Positions 7,983 to 16,164 of a DNA stretch of 64,000 nt are shown one piece after another. Position numbers and translations under genes: made by a program. This DNA comes from Pseudonocardia cypriaca. GTDB lineage: Bacteria > Actinomycetota > Actinomycetes > Mycobacteriales > Pseudonocardiaceae. The notes under the pieces are model-generated. The model searched no databases and was not told where the DNA came from. It saw only the letters and a list, made by a program, of their open reading frames with translations. The stretch is from positions 1,550,001 to 1,614,000 of the forward strand of contig NZ_VFPH01000002.1 of the NCBI RefSeq assembly GCF_006717045.1, written 5' to 3'. How positions within the stretch are numbered: position 1 is the stretch's first letter; each line of letters starts with the position of its first letter.

Positions 7983-8945
7983 TCAGGCGGTGTGCGGTGG
8001 CACGGGGCGGCCGCTGAAGCCGTCGGCGAGCAGGGCGGCCAGTGCGAGGAACGCGTCGTGCGTGGCCGGGCGCAGCCGGTCGAGCTCGATCCGCCCGCCG
8101 GAGGCGAGGTGCGGGTCGTGCGGGATGTCCACCACGCCACGGCAGCGGGACTCGAAGTGCCCCCGCACGCGCTTCGGGTCCACCTCGGCGCTCTGCCGGT
8201 CGCAGGACAGCACGACCACGGCCTGGGCCACCTGGGCTTCGAAACCGTGTGCCACGAGCCAGTCGAGGGTCTTGCTGGCCCTGCTGGCGCCGTCGACGGT
8301 GGGGGCTCCGACCACCACGAGGCTGTCGGCCAGCGCGAGCGTGCCCTCCATCGCCGAGTGCACGAGTCCGGTGCCCGAGTCGGTGATGATCACGTTGTAG
8401 AAGCGGGTGAGCACGGAGCAGACCCGCTCGTAGCCCGCGCGGTCGAACGCCTCGCTCATGGCCGGGTCCTGCTCGGACGCGAGCACCTGCAGCCGCCCGG
8501 CGAGGCTCGTGTAGCGGGCCACGTCGGAGAGCGAGTAGGCCGACTCCAGGTTCTCCAGCATGTGCCGCACGGTGACCGACGTGTCGCCGGTGAGCCGGTC
8601 GGCGAGCGTGCCGGCGTCCGGGTTGGCGTCCAGTGCGATCACCCGGTCGCCGCGGTGCTCCGCGAGCACGAGCCCGAGGCACGCCGACACCGTGGTCTTG
8701 CCGACCCCACCCTTGATCGAGCTCACGGCGATCTGGTGGGTGCCCGGCACGGGACGGCGGATGCGCCGCAGCCGGTCGCGGCGAGCCCGCTCGGCCGCGC
8801 CGAGGCCCGGGTTGACCAGGCCGCCGGTGAGGCGGTACAGAACGCCGCGCCAGCCGTGTTCGGGTCGCTCACCGCGGAAGCGGACGATCGCGTCCTCGGT
8901 GAGCTCGCCCGATCTGCCCTCGAGGATCTCGCCGGTGTCACTCAC
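7983..8945 (-). CDS. EspI-like MinD/ParA ATPase paralog 3
   Basis: 320-residue ATPase starting at a GTG that overlaps the stop of paralog 4 (GTGA), so the two are translationally coupled. The open frame runs further upstream, but the family box (ELTEDAIVRFRGE...GWRGVL...NPGLGAAE) begins a few residues after this GTG. The Walker A is IKGGVGKTT, with signature Lys78 and P-loop Lys83. DANPDAGTLADRLTG and VIITDSGTGLVHSAMEG are intact. It is closest by eye to paralog 4. It likely forms a transcription unit with paralog 4 and possibly sepIVA upstream. The cellular cargo or partner is unknown. Confidence 0.88.
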   Translation of the reverse strand: MSDTGEILEGRSGELTEDAIVRFRGERPEHGWRGVLYRLTGGLVNPGLGAAERARRDRLRRIRRPVPGTHQIAVSSIKGGVGKTTVSACLGLVLAEHRGDRVIALDANPDAGTLADRLTGDTSVTVRHMLENLESAYSLSDVARYTSLAGRLQVLASEQDPAMSEAFDRAGYERVCSVLTRFYNVIITDSGTGLVHSAMEGTLALADSLVVVGAPTVDGASRASKTLDWLVAHGFEAQVAQAVVVLSCDRQSAEVDPKRVRGHFESRCRGVVDIPHDPHLASGGRIELDRLRPATHDAFLALAALLADGFSGRPVPPHTA

Positions 8946-10024
8946 GTGGTGAAACGATCGGCCATCAGGGCGGCCAGCTCGTAGGCCGCGTCCCGGGTGG
9001 CCGGGCGCAGGTGGGCGAGCTCGACGCGGCCACCGGTGGCCAGGTGCGGGTCGTGCGGGATCTCGACCACCGCCCGGCTGCGGGCGGCGAAGTGCTTGCG
9101 GATCCGCTCCTGGTCGACCTCGGCGCTGGTGCGGTCGCACGACAGCACGACGACCGCCTCCGTGGCGAGCGCCGAGTGACCGTGGGCCAGCAGCCAGTCG
9201 AGCGTCTTGCTGGCTCGCCCCGCGCCGTCGACGGTGGGCGCGCCCACCACGATGAGGCTGTCGGCGAGCTTCAGCGTGCCCTCCATCGCCGAGTGCACGA
9301 GCCCGGTGCCCGAGTCGGTGATGATGATGTTGAAGAAGCGGTCCAGCAGCGCGCAGATCTGCTGGTACTCCTCGCGGCTGAACGCATCGCTGGACGCCGG
9401 GTCCTGCTCGGAAGCGAGCACCTGCAGCCTGCCGGCGAGGCTCGTGTAGCGCGAGACCTCGGTCCACGAGTGGATCCGGTCGAGGTCGCGCAGCAGCTCC
9501 CGCACCGTGACCGAGGACTCCCCCGTCAGCCGGTCGGCGAGCGTGCCGGCGTCGGGGTTGGCGTCGAGCACGATCACCCGGTCGCCTCGGTTCTCGGCCA
9601 TGACCAGCCCCAGCAGGGTGGCCACCGTGGTCTTGCCGACCCCGCCCTTGATCGAGCTCACCGCGATGCGGTGGGACTGGATCAGCGGCCGCCGGATGCG
9701 GTGCAGCAGGTCACGCCACCGCACCTCGGCCGCGCTCGGTCCCGGGTTGATCACGCCGCCGGTGGCACGCAGCACCGCGCGGCGCCACCCCATCGACGGC
9801 TCGTCGGGCCGCGCACGGAGGATCGCGTCGGCGTCGAGCGCCGTCGCGCTGCCGCCCGGATCCTCCTGCGGAGGACCGAGCGGAGACGCGGACCCCGTGG
9901 AACTCACTGCACCCCCTGGCTGTTCGGGTCCCCACTCGGTGTGCCGCAGCGCTTGCGGTTCCAGCCGATGACCGTACCGCTCCCACCAGATCGAGGGGTC
10001 TGGTTCGACCCGACGGCGCACCAC
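8942..10024 (-). CDS. EspI-like MinD/ParA ATPase paralog 4
   Basis: 360-residue ATPase with a longer N-terminus (about 75 residues, with WW and Gly/Pro/Ser-rich stretches) before the family box DAILRARPDEPSMGWRRAV...NPGPSAAE. The Walker A is IKGGVGKTT (signature Lys127, P-loop Lys132), followed by DANPDAGTLADRLTG and IIITDSGTGLVHSAMEG. All expected nucleotide-contact motifs are present. It begins 57 bp after the sepIVA stop on the same strand and overlaps paralog 3 by 4 bp. That suggests a sepIVA-ATPase-ATPase unit. By analogy with MinD/ParA it could position a cargo at membrane or septum; this is inference. Confidence 0.88.
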   Translation of the reverse strand: MVRRRVEPDPSIWWERYGHRLEPQALRHTEWGPEQPGGAVSSTGSASPLGPPQEDPGGSATALDADAILRARPDEPSMGWRRAVLRATGGVINPGPSAAEVRWRDLLHRIRRPLIQSHRIAVSSIKGGVGKTTVATLLGLVMAENRGDRVIVLDANPDAGTLADRLTGESSVTVRELLRDLDRIHSWTEVSRYTSLAGRLQVLASEQDPASSDAFSREEYQQICALLDRFFNIIITDSGTGLVHSAMEGTLKLADSLIVVGAPTVDGAGRASKTLDWLLAHGHSALATEAVVVLSCDRTSAEVDQERIRKHFAARSRAVVEIPHDPHLATGGRVELAHLRPATRDAAYELAALMADRFTT

Positions 10025-10081
10025 GGGGTGAGCCTAACGCGCGACGTCGCCGGAGTCCCCCGATGGTGATCGATCAGCAAC

Positions 10082-10828
10082 TCAGTCGATGAGATCCATG
10101 CCGGTACCGGATCGACCGTTCAGGTGAGGACCGGCTGCGCCGTTCTGCGGAGCACCGCGCCAGAGGTTGCTGCGGCCGCGGCTGATCGTGCGCAACGCCT
10201 TGCCGAGGGCGTCCTCGAACTCGGCGAGCTTGGCATCGACGTAGCCGTCGCACTCCTGGCGCAGCCGGTCGGCCTCGCCCTCGGCTGCGTCGACGACCCG
10301 GGCCGCCTCGGCGTGGGCCGCGCGCACGACCTCGCTCTGCGACACCAGCCGCGCCTGCTCGGCCTGGCCGTCCGCGATGTACCGGTCGTGCGCGGCCCGC
10401 CCGGCGTGCGCGATCCGCTCCGCCTCCGCCTTCGCCCGGTCGGTCAGCTCCGTGTACTGGCGACGCCCCTCGGACACCGCGCGCTCGGCCTCGTGACGGG
10501 CGCGGGCCACCGTCTGCTCGGCCTCGGCCCGCGCCTCGGCGAGCAGCCGCTCCGACTCGGCCTGCGCGTCCGCGACCAGCCGCTCGGCCTCCTCCTGCGC
10601 CGCGCTGCGGGTCTGCTCGGCCTCCTGGGTGGCGTCGTCGACGATCTCGTCGCGGCGGTCCAGGACGTCCTGCGCGTCGTCGAGCTCGCCCGGCAGCGCC
10701 TCGCGGACGTCGTCGAGCAGGTCGAGCACGTCACCGCGTGGCACGACGCAGTTGGAGGTCATCGGGACACCCCGAGCCTCCTCGACGACCGTGACCAGCG
10801 CGTCGAGCGATTCGAAGACCCGGTACAC
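10082..10828 (-). CDS. sepIVA: SepIVA, DivIVA-like septation/polarity protein
   Basis: 248-residue coiled-coil protein homologous to mycobacterial SepIVA (Rv2927c type). It starts VYRVFESLDALVTVVEEARGVP, keeps CVVPRGDVLDLLDD and LPGELDDAQDVLD, and then has a long Ala/Glu/Arg heptad region (about 60-215). The end is KLAEFEDALGKALRTISRGR. The open frame extends to 10975, but the GTG at 10828 has GAGAGG 9 nt upstream and matches the family N-terminus. In mycobacteria SepIVA is an essential septal factor acting on late division. Here it directly precedes two MinD/ParA-like ATPase genes. Confidence 0.9.
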   Translation of the reverse strand: MYRVFESLDALVTVVEEARGVPMTSNCVVPRGDVLDLLDDVREALPGELDDAQDVLDRRDEIVDDATQEAEQTRSAAQEEAERLVADAQAESERLLAEARAEAEQTVARARHEAERAVSEGRRQYTELTDRAKAEAERIAHAGRAAHDRYIADGQAEQARLVSQSEVVRAAHAEAARVVDAAEGEADRLRQECDGYVDAKLAEFEDALGKALRTISRGRSNLWRGAPQNGAAGPHLNGRSGTGMDLID

Positions 10829-10927
10829 GCCGCGCATCCTCTCACCGAGGTTCGCCCGAACCGCGTATTCGGCGTGGTCCGCGCGTGTCAAGTTCCGAAC
10901 GAGTGATGTGGCTGGCGATCGATCTCG

Positions 10928-11102
10928 GCCTTCGGTGGCGCCGCGCATCGTGCGGGGCCGCCCCTCACGCCTCAAGCGCGCTCCGCGCCGCTGCCGCGAT
11001 CGCTGGCGCGACCCTTGACCCGCGAGCCTCTACGGCCCCTCCGGGCCCGCTTCGCGGGCAGGCCACAGGCCAGCCCCTTCGGCGCGCGGCGCCACCGAAG
11101 GC
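10928..11102 (-). repeat. Palindrome-rich TIR element, copy A (inverted orientation)
   Basis: 175-bp non-coding element with perfect 19-bp terminal inverted repeats (GCCTTCGGTGGCGCCGCGC at 10928-10946, its complement at 11084-11102). The interior, read on the minus strand, matches the copies at 11385 and 44671, including GTAGAGGCTC, GGTCAAGG and GGGGCGGCCCC. It contains no ORF. It lies just upstream of sepIVA, inverted relative to copy B. Confidence 0.85.
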
Positions 11103-11112
11103 GGTCTCACCA

Positions 11113-11180
11113 CCATGATCACGGATTCGGCGCAGAACCGGCGGAAATGAGCCGGGAACGCGCCGAAACACCGATCATGG
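11113..11180. repeat. 68-bp nested palindrome
   Basis: Outer arms CCATGATC and GATCATGG, inner arms TTCGGCGC and GCGCCGAA, and a core CCGGC..GCCGG make a nested imperfect hairpin between repeat copies A and B. The rest of the 11103-11384 stretch shows no supportable gene; a 76-codon minus-strand frame there has no recognisable features. Confidence 0.6.
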
Positions 11181-11384
11181 GCGGGACCGAGGTCGCGGCC
11201 AGGCTGATCGGCGCGAGGAGCACACGAGCGTCGCGGGCGAGGCCGTCACGTACTGCTCGGGCCTGATCCGCAAGGTTCACGACCCGTTCTCGGCCCGCGC
11301 TGCCCGTCGAACGGTTGTGCGGCCCAACAAAGGGTGCGCGCGGGCACAAACCCGGCGCGCGACGGCGACCAGATGCCCGACACC

Positions 11385-11563
11385 GGCCTCCTGGCGGCGC
11401 CGCGCACCAAGAGGGCAGGCCCCTGGCCTGCCCGCAAAGCTTGCCCTCAGGGGCCGCAGAGGCTCACAGGTCAAGGGGCGCGAAGCGCTCGCGAAGCGAC
11501 GCCGCAGGCGCCCTTGAGCTGTGAGGGGCGGCCCCACGCAATGCGCGGCGCCGCCAGGAGGCC
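11385..11563 (+). repeat. Palindrome-rich TIR element, copy B
   Basis: 179-bp element with perfect 21-bp terminal inverted repeats (from GGCCTCCTGGCGGC at 11385-11405 to its complement at 11543-11563). Internal complementary pairs GGGGCCGC/GCGGCCCC and CTCACAGG/CTGTGAG give nested stems. It is about 90% identical by eye to copy C at 44671, and similarity continues for about 40-50 bp to the left of the TIR. No ORF. Confidence 0.9.
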
Positions 11564-11620
11564 CTGGAAAGCAGACCTGGAGCCAGGAGGCCTTGAGACA
11601 GGAGGCCCGCACCGAGACCG

Positions 11621-12103
11621 CTAGCCGCGCTCCGCGATCCGATCCAGCAGCTGCCGGTAGACGCTCTCGGGGAGCAGGTGGCCGACGTCGCCGCCGAACG
11701 TGGCGACCTCCTTGACCAGCGAGCTCGACACGAACCCGTACTCGGGGCTCGTCGACATGAACAGGGTGTCGATCCCGGAGAGGCGCTGGTTCATCTGGGC
11801 CATCTGCAGCTCGTAGTCGAAGTCGGTGACCACCCGCAGGCCCTTGACGATCGCGCGGATCTCGTGGGTCCGGCAGTAGTCGACCAGCAGCCCGTGGAAC
11901 GAGTCCACGCGAACGTTCGGGTACGGCGTGACGATCTCCCTGAGCATCGCCATGCGCTCGTCCACGGAGAACATGCCCTTCTTGGACTTGTTCACGAGCA
12001 CCGCGACGACGACCTCGTCGAACAAGGCCGCGGTGCGGCCGATCACGTCGAGGTGCCCGTTGGTGGGCGGGTCGAACGATCCGGGACAGACGGCACGCCT
12101 CAC
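11621..12103 (-). CDS. coaD: Phosphopantetheine adenylyltransferase
   Basis: Transfers AMP from ATP to 4'-phosphopantetheine, the penultimate step of coenzyme A synthesis. At 160 residues it has the usual size. Motifs seen are the T/HxGH-type nucleotidyltransferase signature in CPGSFDPPTNGHLDVIGR, KGLRVVTDFDYELQMAQMN, and the C-terminal STSPEYGFVSSSLVKEVA with its ATP-binding SSS. The GTG start at 12103 overlaps the rsmD stop (GTGA). The longer open frame upstream is only the shadow of rsmD. The co-oriented order pyc-rsmD-coaD suggests one transcript. Confidence 0.97.
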   Translation of the reverse strand: MRRAVCPGSFDPPTNGHLDVIGRTAALFDEVVVAVLVNKSKKGMFSVDERMAMLREIVTPYPNVRVDSFHGLLVDYCRTHEIRAIVKGLRVVTDFDYELQMAQMNQRLSGIDTLFMSTSPEYGFVSSSLVKEVATFGGDVGHLLPESVYRQLLDRIAERG

Positions 12104-12678
12104 GGGCGGGACGCTACCTCCTCCGGCGCCAGAACGGCCGTGTGCAGCGTCGTGTCGCCGTAGCGGCGCTCGCGGGCGGCCCGCAGCACCGGCGGCCACG
12201 GGAACGGCCCGTCGCGCCCCGCCCGCTCGACCACGACGGTCGCCCCGTCGGCGAGCCAGCCGTGCGCCGCGGCGGCGGCGAGCCACCCGGCCACCTCGGC
12301 GGCCGGTACGTCGTAGGGCGGGTCGACGAGCACGAGGTCGTACGCCCGCTCGGCGGGCGCCCCGAGCACGGTGGCTGCGGGTGCCACGCGCACCTCGGCT
12401 CCCGGGAAGCCGAGTGCGGCCGTGTTGCGCCGCAGCACGGCCGCCGCCCGCCGGTCGGACTCCACGAAGAGCGCGTGCACCGCGCCCCGCGACAGCGCCT
12501 CCAACCCGAGCGCGCCGGAACCGGCGCACAGGTCGAGCACGGCGGCCCCGTCCAGGCCGGGGCCGGCCTGGAGCGCGGAGAACAGCGCCTCCCGCACCCG
12601 GTCCGACGTCGGCCGGGTGCCCTTGGGGGGCACGAGGATCCGGCGGCCGCCCGCCGCCCCCGCGATGATCCGGGTCAT
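12100..12678 (-). CDS. rsmD: 16S rRNA (guanine966-N2)-methyltransferase RsmD
   Basis: 192-residue SAM-dependent methyltransferase that modifies G966 of 16S rRNA. It opens with the family signature MTRIIAGAAGGRRILVPP and RPTSDRVREALFSAL. The SAM motif is VLDLCAGSGALGLEALSRGA. The catalytic amino-methyltransferase motif is DPPY (LVLVDPPYDVP). The start overlaps the pyc stop by ATGA and the stop overlaps coaD by GTGA. The rsmD-coaD pairing is widely conserved in bacteria. Confidence 0.97.
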   Translation of the reverse strand: MTRIIAGAAGGRRILVPPKGTRPTSDRVREALFSALQAGPGLDGAAVLDLCAGSGALGLEALSRGAVHALFVESDRRAAAVLRRNTAALGFPGAEVRVAPAATVLGAPAERAYDLVLVDPPYDVPAAEVAGWLAAAAAHGWLADGATVVVERAGRDGPFPWPPVLRAARERRYGDTTLHTAVLAPEEVASRP

Positions 12679-15600
12679 TCCAGGACCAGCAGCAGGTCAC
12701 CGCCCTCTACCTGCTGCACCTTGCCGATGGCGAGGCGGCCGACCGTGCCCGCCTGGTGGGTGGTGATCGAGGCCTCCATCTTCATCGCCTCGATGGTGGC
12801 GACGGTCTGGCCCGCCTCGACCTGGTCACCCTCGCCGACCTGCAGCGTGACGACACCGGCGAACGGCGCGGCGACGTGCTTCGGGTCGCCGCGGTCGGCC
12901 TTCTCGGCGGCCTTGACGTCGGTGGCGATGGAGCGGTCCCGCACCGACACCGGCCGGAGCTGGCCGTTCAGCGTGGTGACCACGTTGCGGAAGCCGCGCT
13001 CGTCGGGCTCGGAGATCGCCTCCAGCTCGATGAGCAGCGTGACGCCGGGCTCCAGCTCCGCCTTGTGCTCGATGTCGGGCTCGAGGCCGTACAGGAAGTC
13101 CCGCGTGGAGAGCACCGACGTGTCGCTGTAGGCCTCGCGGTGGGCGAGGAACTCCTTGGTCGGCCCGGGGAACAGCAGCCGGTTCAGGGTGCCCCTGCGG
13201 TCGTCCTCCAGCGCGGCGCGGTCCTCGTCGGACAGCTCGACGCGCTCGCGGTCGGTGGAACGCCCTTCGAGGGCGCGGCTGCGGAACGGCTCGGGCCAGC
13301 CCCCGGGCGGGTCGCCGAGCTCGCCGCGCAGGAACCCGATCACGGAGTCGGGCACGTCGAACTGGCCCGGGTCGGCCTCGAAGTCCTTGGGCTCCACGCC
13401 CGCGCCGACGAGGTGCAGGGCGAGGTCGCCCACCACCTTCGACGACGGCGTGACCTTCACGAGCCGCCCGAGCATCCGGTCGGCCGCCGCGTAGCAGTCC
13501 TCGATGAGCTCGAACCGGTTGCCGAGCCCGAGCGCGATCGCCTGCTGCCGCAGGTTGGACAGCTGCCCGCCGGGGATCTCGTGGTGGTAGACGCGCCCCG
13601 TTGGCGAGGGCAGCGCCGCCTCGAACGGCGCGTACACCTTGCGCACGGCCTCCCAGTACGGCTCGAGGTCGCCCACGGCCTGCAGGGAGAGCCCGGTGGG
13701 CCGGTCGGTGTGGTCGGAGGCGGCCACCAGCGCCGACAGCGACGGCTGGCTCGTTGTGCCGGCCATGGACGCCACGGCGGCGTCGACGGCGTCCACGCCC
13801 GCGTCGATCGCGGTGACCAGCGTGGCGAGCTGGCCGCCCGCCGTGTCGTGCGTGTGCAGGTGAACCGGCAGGTCGAAGCGTTCGCGCAGGGCGGTGACCA
13901 GCGTGCGGGCCGCGGGCGGGCGCAGCAGCCCGGCCATGTCCTTGATCGCCAGGATGTGCGCCCCTGCGTCGACGATCTGCTCCGCGAGCCGCAGGTAGTA
14001 GTCCAGCGTGTAGAGCTGCTCGGCCGGGTCGGAGAGGTCGGCGGTGTAGCACAGCGCCACCTCGGCGACGGCGGTGCCGGTGGCGCGCACGGCGTCGATG
14101 GCCGGCCGCATCTGCTCGACGTCGTTGAGCGCGTCGAAGATCCGGAAGATGTCCATCCCGGTGCGCGCCGCCTCCTCGACGAAGGCGTCGGTCACCTCCG
14201 TCGGGTACGGGGTGTAGCCCACCGTGTTGCGCCCGCGCAGCAGCATCTGCGTGCAGATGTTCGGCACGGCCTCGCTGAGCGCGGCGAGCCGCTCCCACGG
14301 GTCCTCGGCGAGGAACCGCAGTGCCACGTCGTAGGTAGCGCCGCCCCAGCACTCGAGCGACAGCAGCTGCGGCGCCATCCGCGCGACGTGCGGTGCGACC
14401 GCGAGCAGGTCCCGGGTGCGCACGCGCGTGGCGAGCAGCGACTGGTGGGCGTCGCGGAAGGTCGTGTCCGTGACGGGCACGTGGGTCTGCTCCCGCAGCC
14501 ACCGCGCGAAGCCCTCGGGTCCCAGCTGTCGCAGCAGCTGCCGCGACCCGTCCGGGGCGGGGGCGTCGAGGTCGCAGCGGGGCAGCTTGTCCGCCGGCTC
14601 GACGACCTGCGGCCGGGACCCGTTCGGCTTGTTGACCGTGATGTCGGCGAGGTAGTTCAGCACCCGCGTGCCGCGGTCGGCGGGCTTGCGCGCCTCGAGC
14701 AGCTGCGGGCGCTGGTCGATGAAGCTCGTGGTGACGCGGCCGGCCGCGAAGTCGGGGTCGTCGAGCACGGCCGCGAGGAACGGCAGGTTCGTCGAGACGC
14801 CGCGGATCCGGAACTCCGCGATCGCGCGCCGCGCCCGCCGCACCGCGTTCGGGAAGTCGTGGCCGTAGCAGGTGAGCTTGACCAGCATCGAGTCGAAGTG
14901 GGCGCTCACATCGGCGCCGGTGTGGGTGGTGCCACCGTCGAGCCGCACGCCCGGGCCGCCCGGCGAGCGGTAGGCGCTGATCGTGCCGGTGTCGGGCCGG
15001 AAGCCGTTCTGCGGGTCCTCCGTGGTGACGCGGCACTGCAGCGCGGCGCCGTTCAGCGTGACGTCCTCCTGGTTCAGCCGCAGCTCGGGCAGCGTCCTGC
15101 CGGACGCGATCCGCAGCTGGGCGATCACCAGGTCCCGGTCGGTGACCTGCTCGGTGACCGTGTGCTCCACCTGGATGCGCGGGTTCATCTCGATGAACAC
15201 GTGGTTTCCGCGCTCGTCCAGCAGGAACTCGACGGTGCCCGCGTTGACGTAGCCGATGTGGCGGGCGAACGCCACGGCGTCGTTGCAGATCCGCTCGCGC
15301 AGCTCCGGGTCCAGGTTCGGGGCCGGGGCGATCTCGATCACCTTCTGGTGGCGCCGCTGCACCGAGCAGTCGCGCTCGTAGAGGTGCACGACGTTGCCCG
15401 CACCGTCGGCGAGGATCTGCACCTCGATGTGGCGCGGGTTCACGACCGCCTGCTCGAGGAAGACCGTGGCGTCGCCGAACGCCGACTCCGCCTCCCGCAT
15501 CGCTGCCTCGATCGCCTCGCGCAGCGCGTGCGGCTGTTCGACCCGCCGCATCCCGCGCCCGCCACCGCCGGCCACGGCCTTGACGAAGATCGGGAAGCCG

Positions 15601-16052
15601 ACCTCGTCGGCGGCGGCGAGCAGCGTCTCGACGTCGTCGGAGGGCTGCGACGACGCCAGCACGGCCACGCCGGCTTCCCGCGCGGCCGCGACCGCGCGGG
15701 CCTTGTTGCCGGTGAGGTGCAGCACGTCGGTGGGCGGGCCGACGAACGTGATGCCTTCCCGCTCGCACGCCTCGGCGAGGTCCGGGTTCTCCGACAGGAA
15801 GCCGTACCCGGGGTAGATCGCGTCGGCCCCGGCGCGCTTCGCGGCCTTGATGATCTCCTCGACCGACAGGTACGCGCGCACCGGATGGCCCGGTTCGCCG
15901 ATCTGGTAGGACTCGTCGGCCTTGGCCCGGTGCAGCGAGTTGCGGTCCTCGTACGGGAACACCGCCACCGTGGACACGCCGAGCTCGTAGGCGGCGCGGA
16001 AGGCACGGATGGCGATCTCGCCGCGGTTTGCGACCAGCACCTTGCGGAACAT
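12675..16052 (-). CDS. pyc: Pyruvate carboxylase
   Basis: 1125-residue biotin enzyme that carboxylates pyruvate to oxaloacetate (anaplerosis). It has an N-terminal biotin carboxylase (MFRKVLVANRGEIAIRAF, ATP-grasp GGGGRGMR, catalytic EMNPRIQVEHTVTE). An HMGL-like carboxyltransferase domain begins at VTDTTFRDAHQSLLATR and holds the metal and pyruvate site (HLHTHDTAGG). A PYC/OADA domain follows, and the C-terminal biotinyl domain carries EAMKM with the biotin-acceptor Lys at about 1091. The ATG at 16052 matches the family start; a GTG four codons earlier is possible. It is divergent from the next gene across about 110 bp. Confidence 0.97.
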   Translation of the reverse strand: MFRKVLVANRGEIAIRAFRAAYELGVSTVAVFPYEDRNSLHRAKADESYQIGEPGHPVRAYLSVEEIIKAAKRAGADAIYPGYGFLSENPDLAEACEREGITFVGPPTDVLHLTGNKARAVAAAREAGVAVLASSQPSDDVETLLAAADEVGFPIFVKAVAGGGGRGMRRVEQPHALREAIEAAMREAESAFGDATVFLEQAVVNPRHIEVQILADGAGNVVHLYERDCSVQRRHQKVIEIAPAPNLDPELRERICNDAVAFARHIGYVNAGTVEFLLDERGNHVFIEMNPRIQVEHTVTEQVTDRDLVIAQLRIASGRTLPELRLNQEDVTLNGAALQCRVTTEDPQNGFRPDTGTISAYRSPGGPGVRLDGGTTHTGADVSAHFDSMLVKLTCYGHDFPNAVRRARRAIAEFRIRGVSTNLPFLAAVLDDPDFAAGRVTTSFIDQRPQLLEARKPADRGTRVLNYLADITVNKPNGSRPQVVEPADKLPRCDLDAPAPDGSRQLLRQLGPEGFARWLREQTHVPVTDTTFRDAHQSLLATRVRTRDLLAVAPHVARMAPQLLSLECWGGATYDVALRFLAEDPWERLAALSEAVPNICTQMLLRGRNTVGYTPYPTEVTDAFVEEAARTGMDIFRIFDALNDVEQMRPAIDAVRATGTAVAEVALCYTADLSDPAEQLYTLDYYLRLAEQIVDAGAHILAIKDMAGLLRPPAARTLVTALRERFDLPVHLHTHDTAGGQLATLVTAIDAGVDAVDAAVASMAGTTSQPSLSALVAASDHTDRPTGLSLQAVGDLEPYWEAVRKVYAPFEAALPSPTGRVYHHEIPGGQLSNLRQQAIALGLGNRFELIEDCYAAADRMLGRLVKVTPSSKVVGDLALHLVGAGVEPKDFEADPGQFDVPDSVIGFLRGELGDPPGGWPEPFRSRALEGRSTDRERVELSDEDRAALEDDRRGTLNRLLFPGPTKEFLAHREAYSDTSVLSTRDFLYGLEPDIEHKAELEPGVTLLIELEAISEPDERGFRNVVTTLNGQLRPVSVRDRSIATDVKAAEKADRGDPKHVAAPFAGVVTLQVGEGDQVEAGQTVATIEAMKMEASITTHQAGTVGRLAIGKVQQVEGGDLLLVLE

Positions 16053-16164
16053 CCCGTTCGTCACCAGGGAACCGTACCGTCGGGCACTCGATCGGACCCG
16101 TGCGAAGAACGCCACTCCTGCGGTACCAAGGGAGGAGAACCCGACCGAGCCGAGGGGTGCCGCC

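Noticed and set aside
8936..8960. CACGTG near GAAACG resembling a parS site beside ParA-like genes
   Set aside because: The sequence CACGTGGTGAAACG is not the parS palindrome (it has an interrupted half only), and there is no parB. These ATPases resemble EspI/MinD more than chromosomal ParA.
1747..10024. ESX/type VII secretion locus
   Set aside because: The ATPases resemble EspI, but no EccB, EccC, EccD, MycP, WXG100 or PE/PPE-like gene is in the window.
11119..11349. 76-codon minus-strand frame between the repeat copies
   Set aside because: It runs through the 68-bp palindrome, lacks a convincing start or family features, and its composition is not distinctive.
10928..11563. Insertion sequence with transposase
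   Set aside because: Perfect terminal repeats are present, but no ORF of transposase size or DDE/HUH-type motif is seen in or near the copies.
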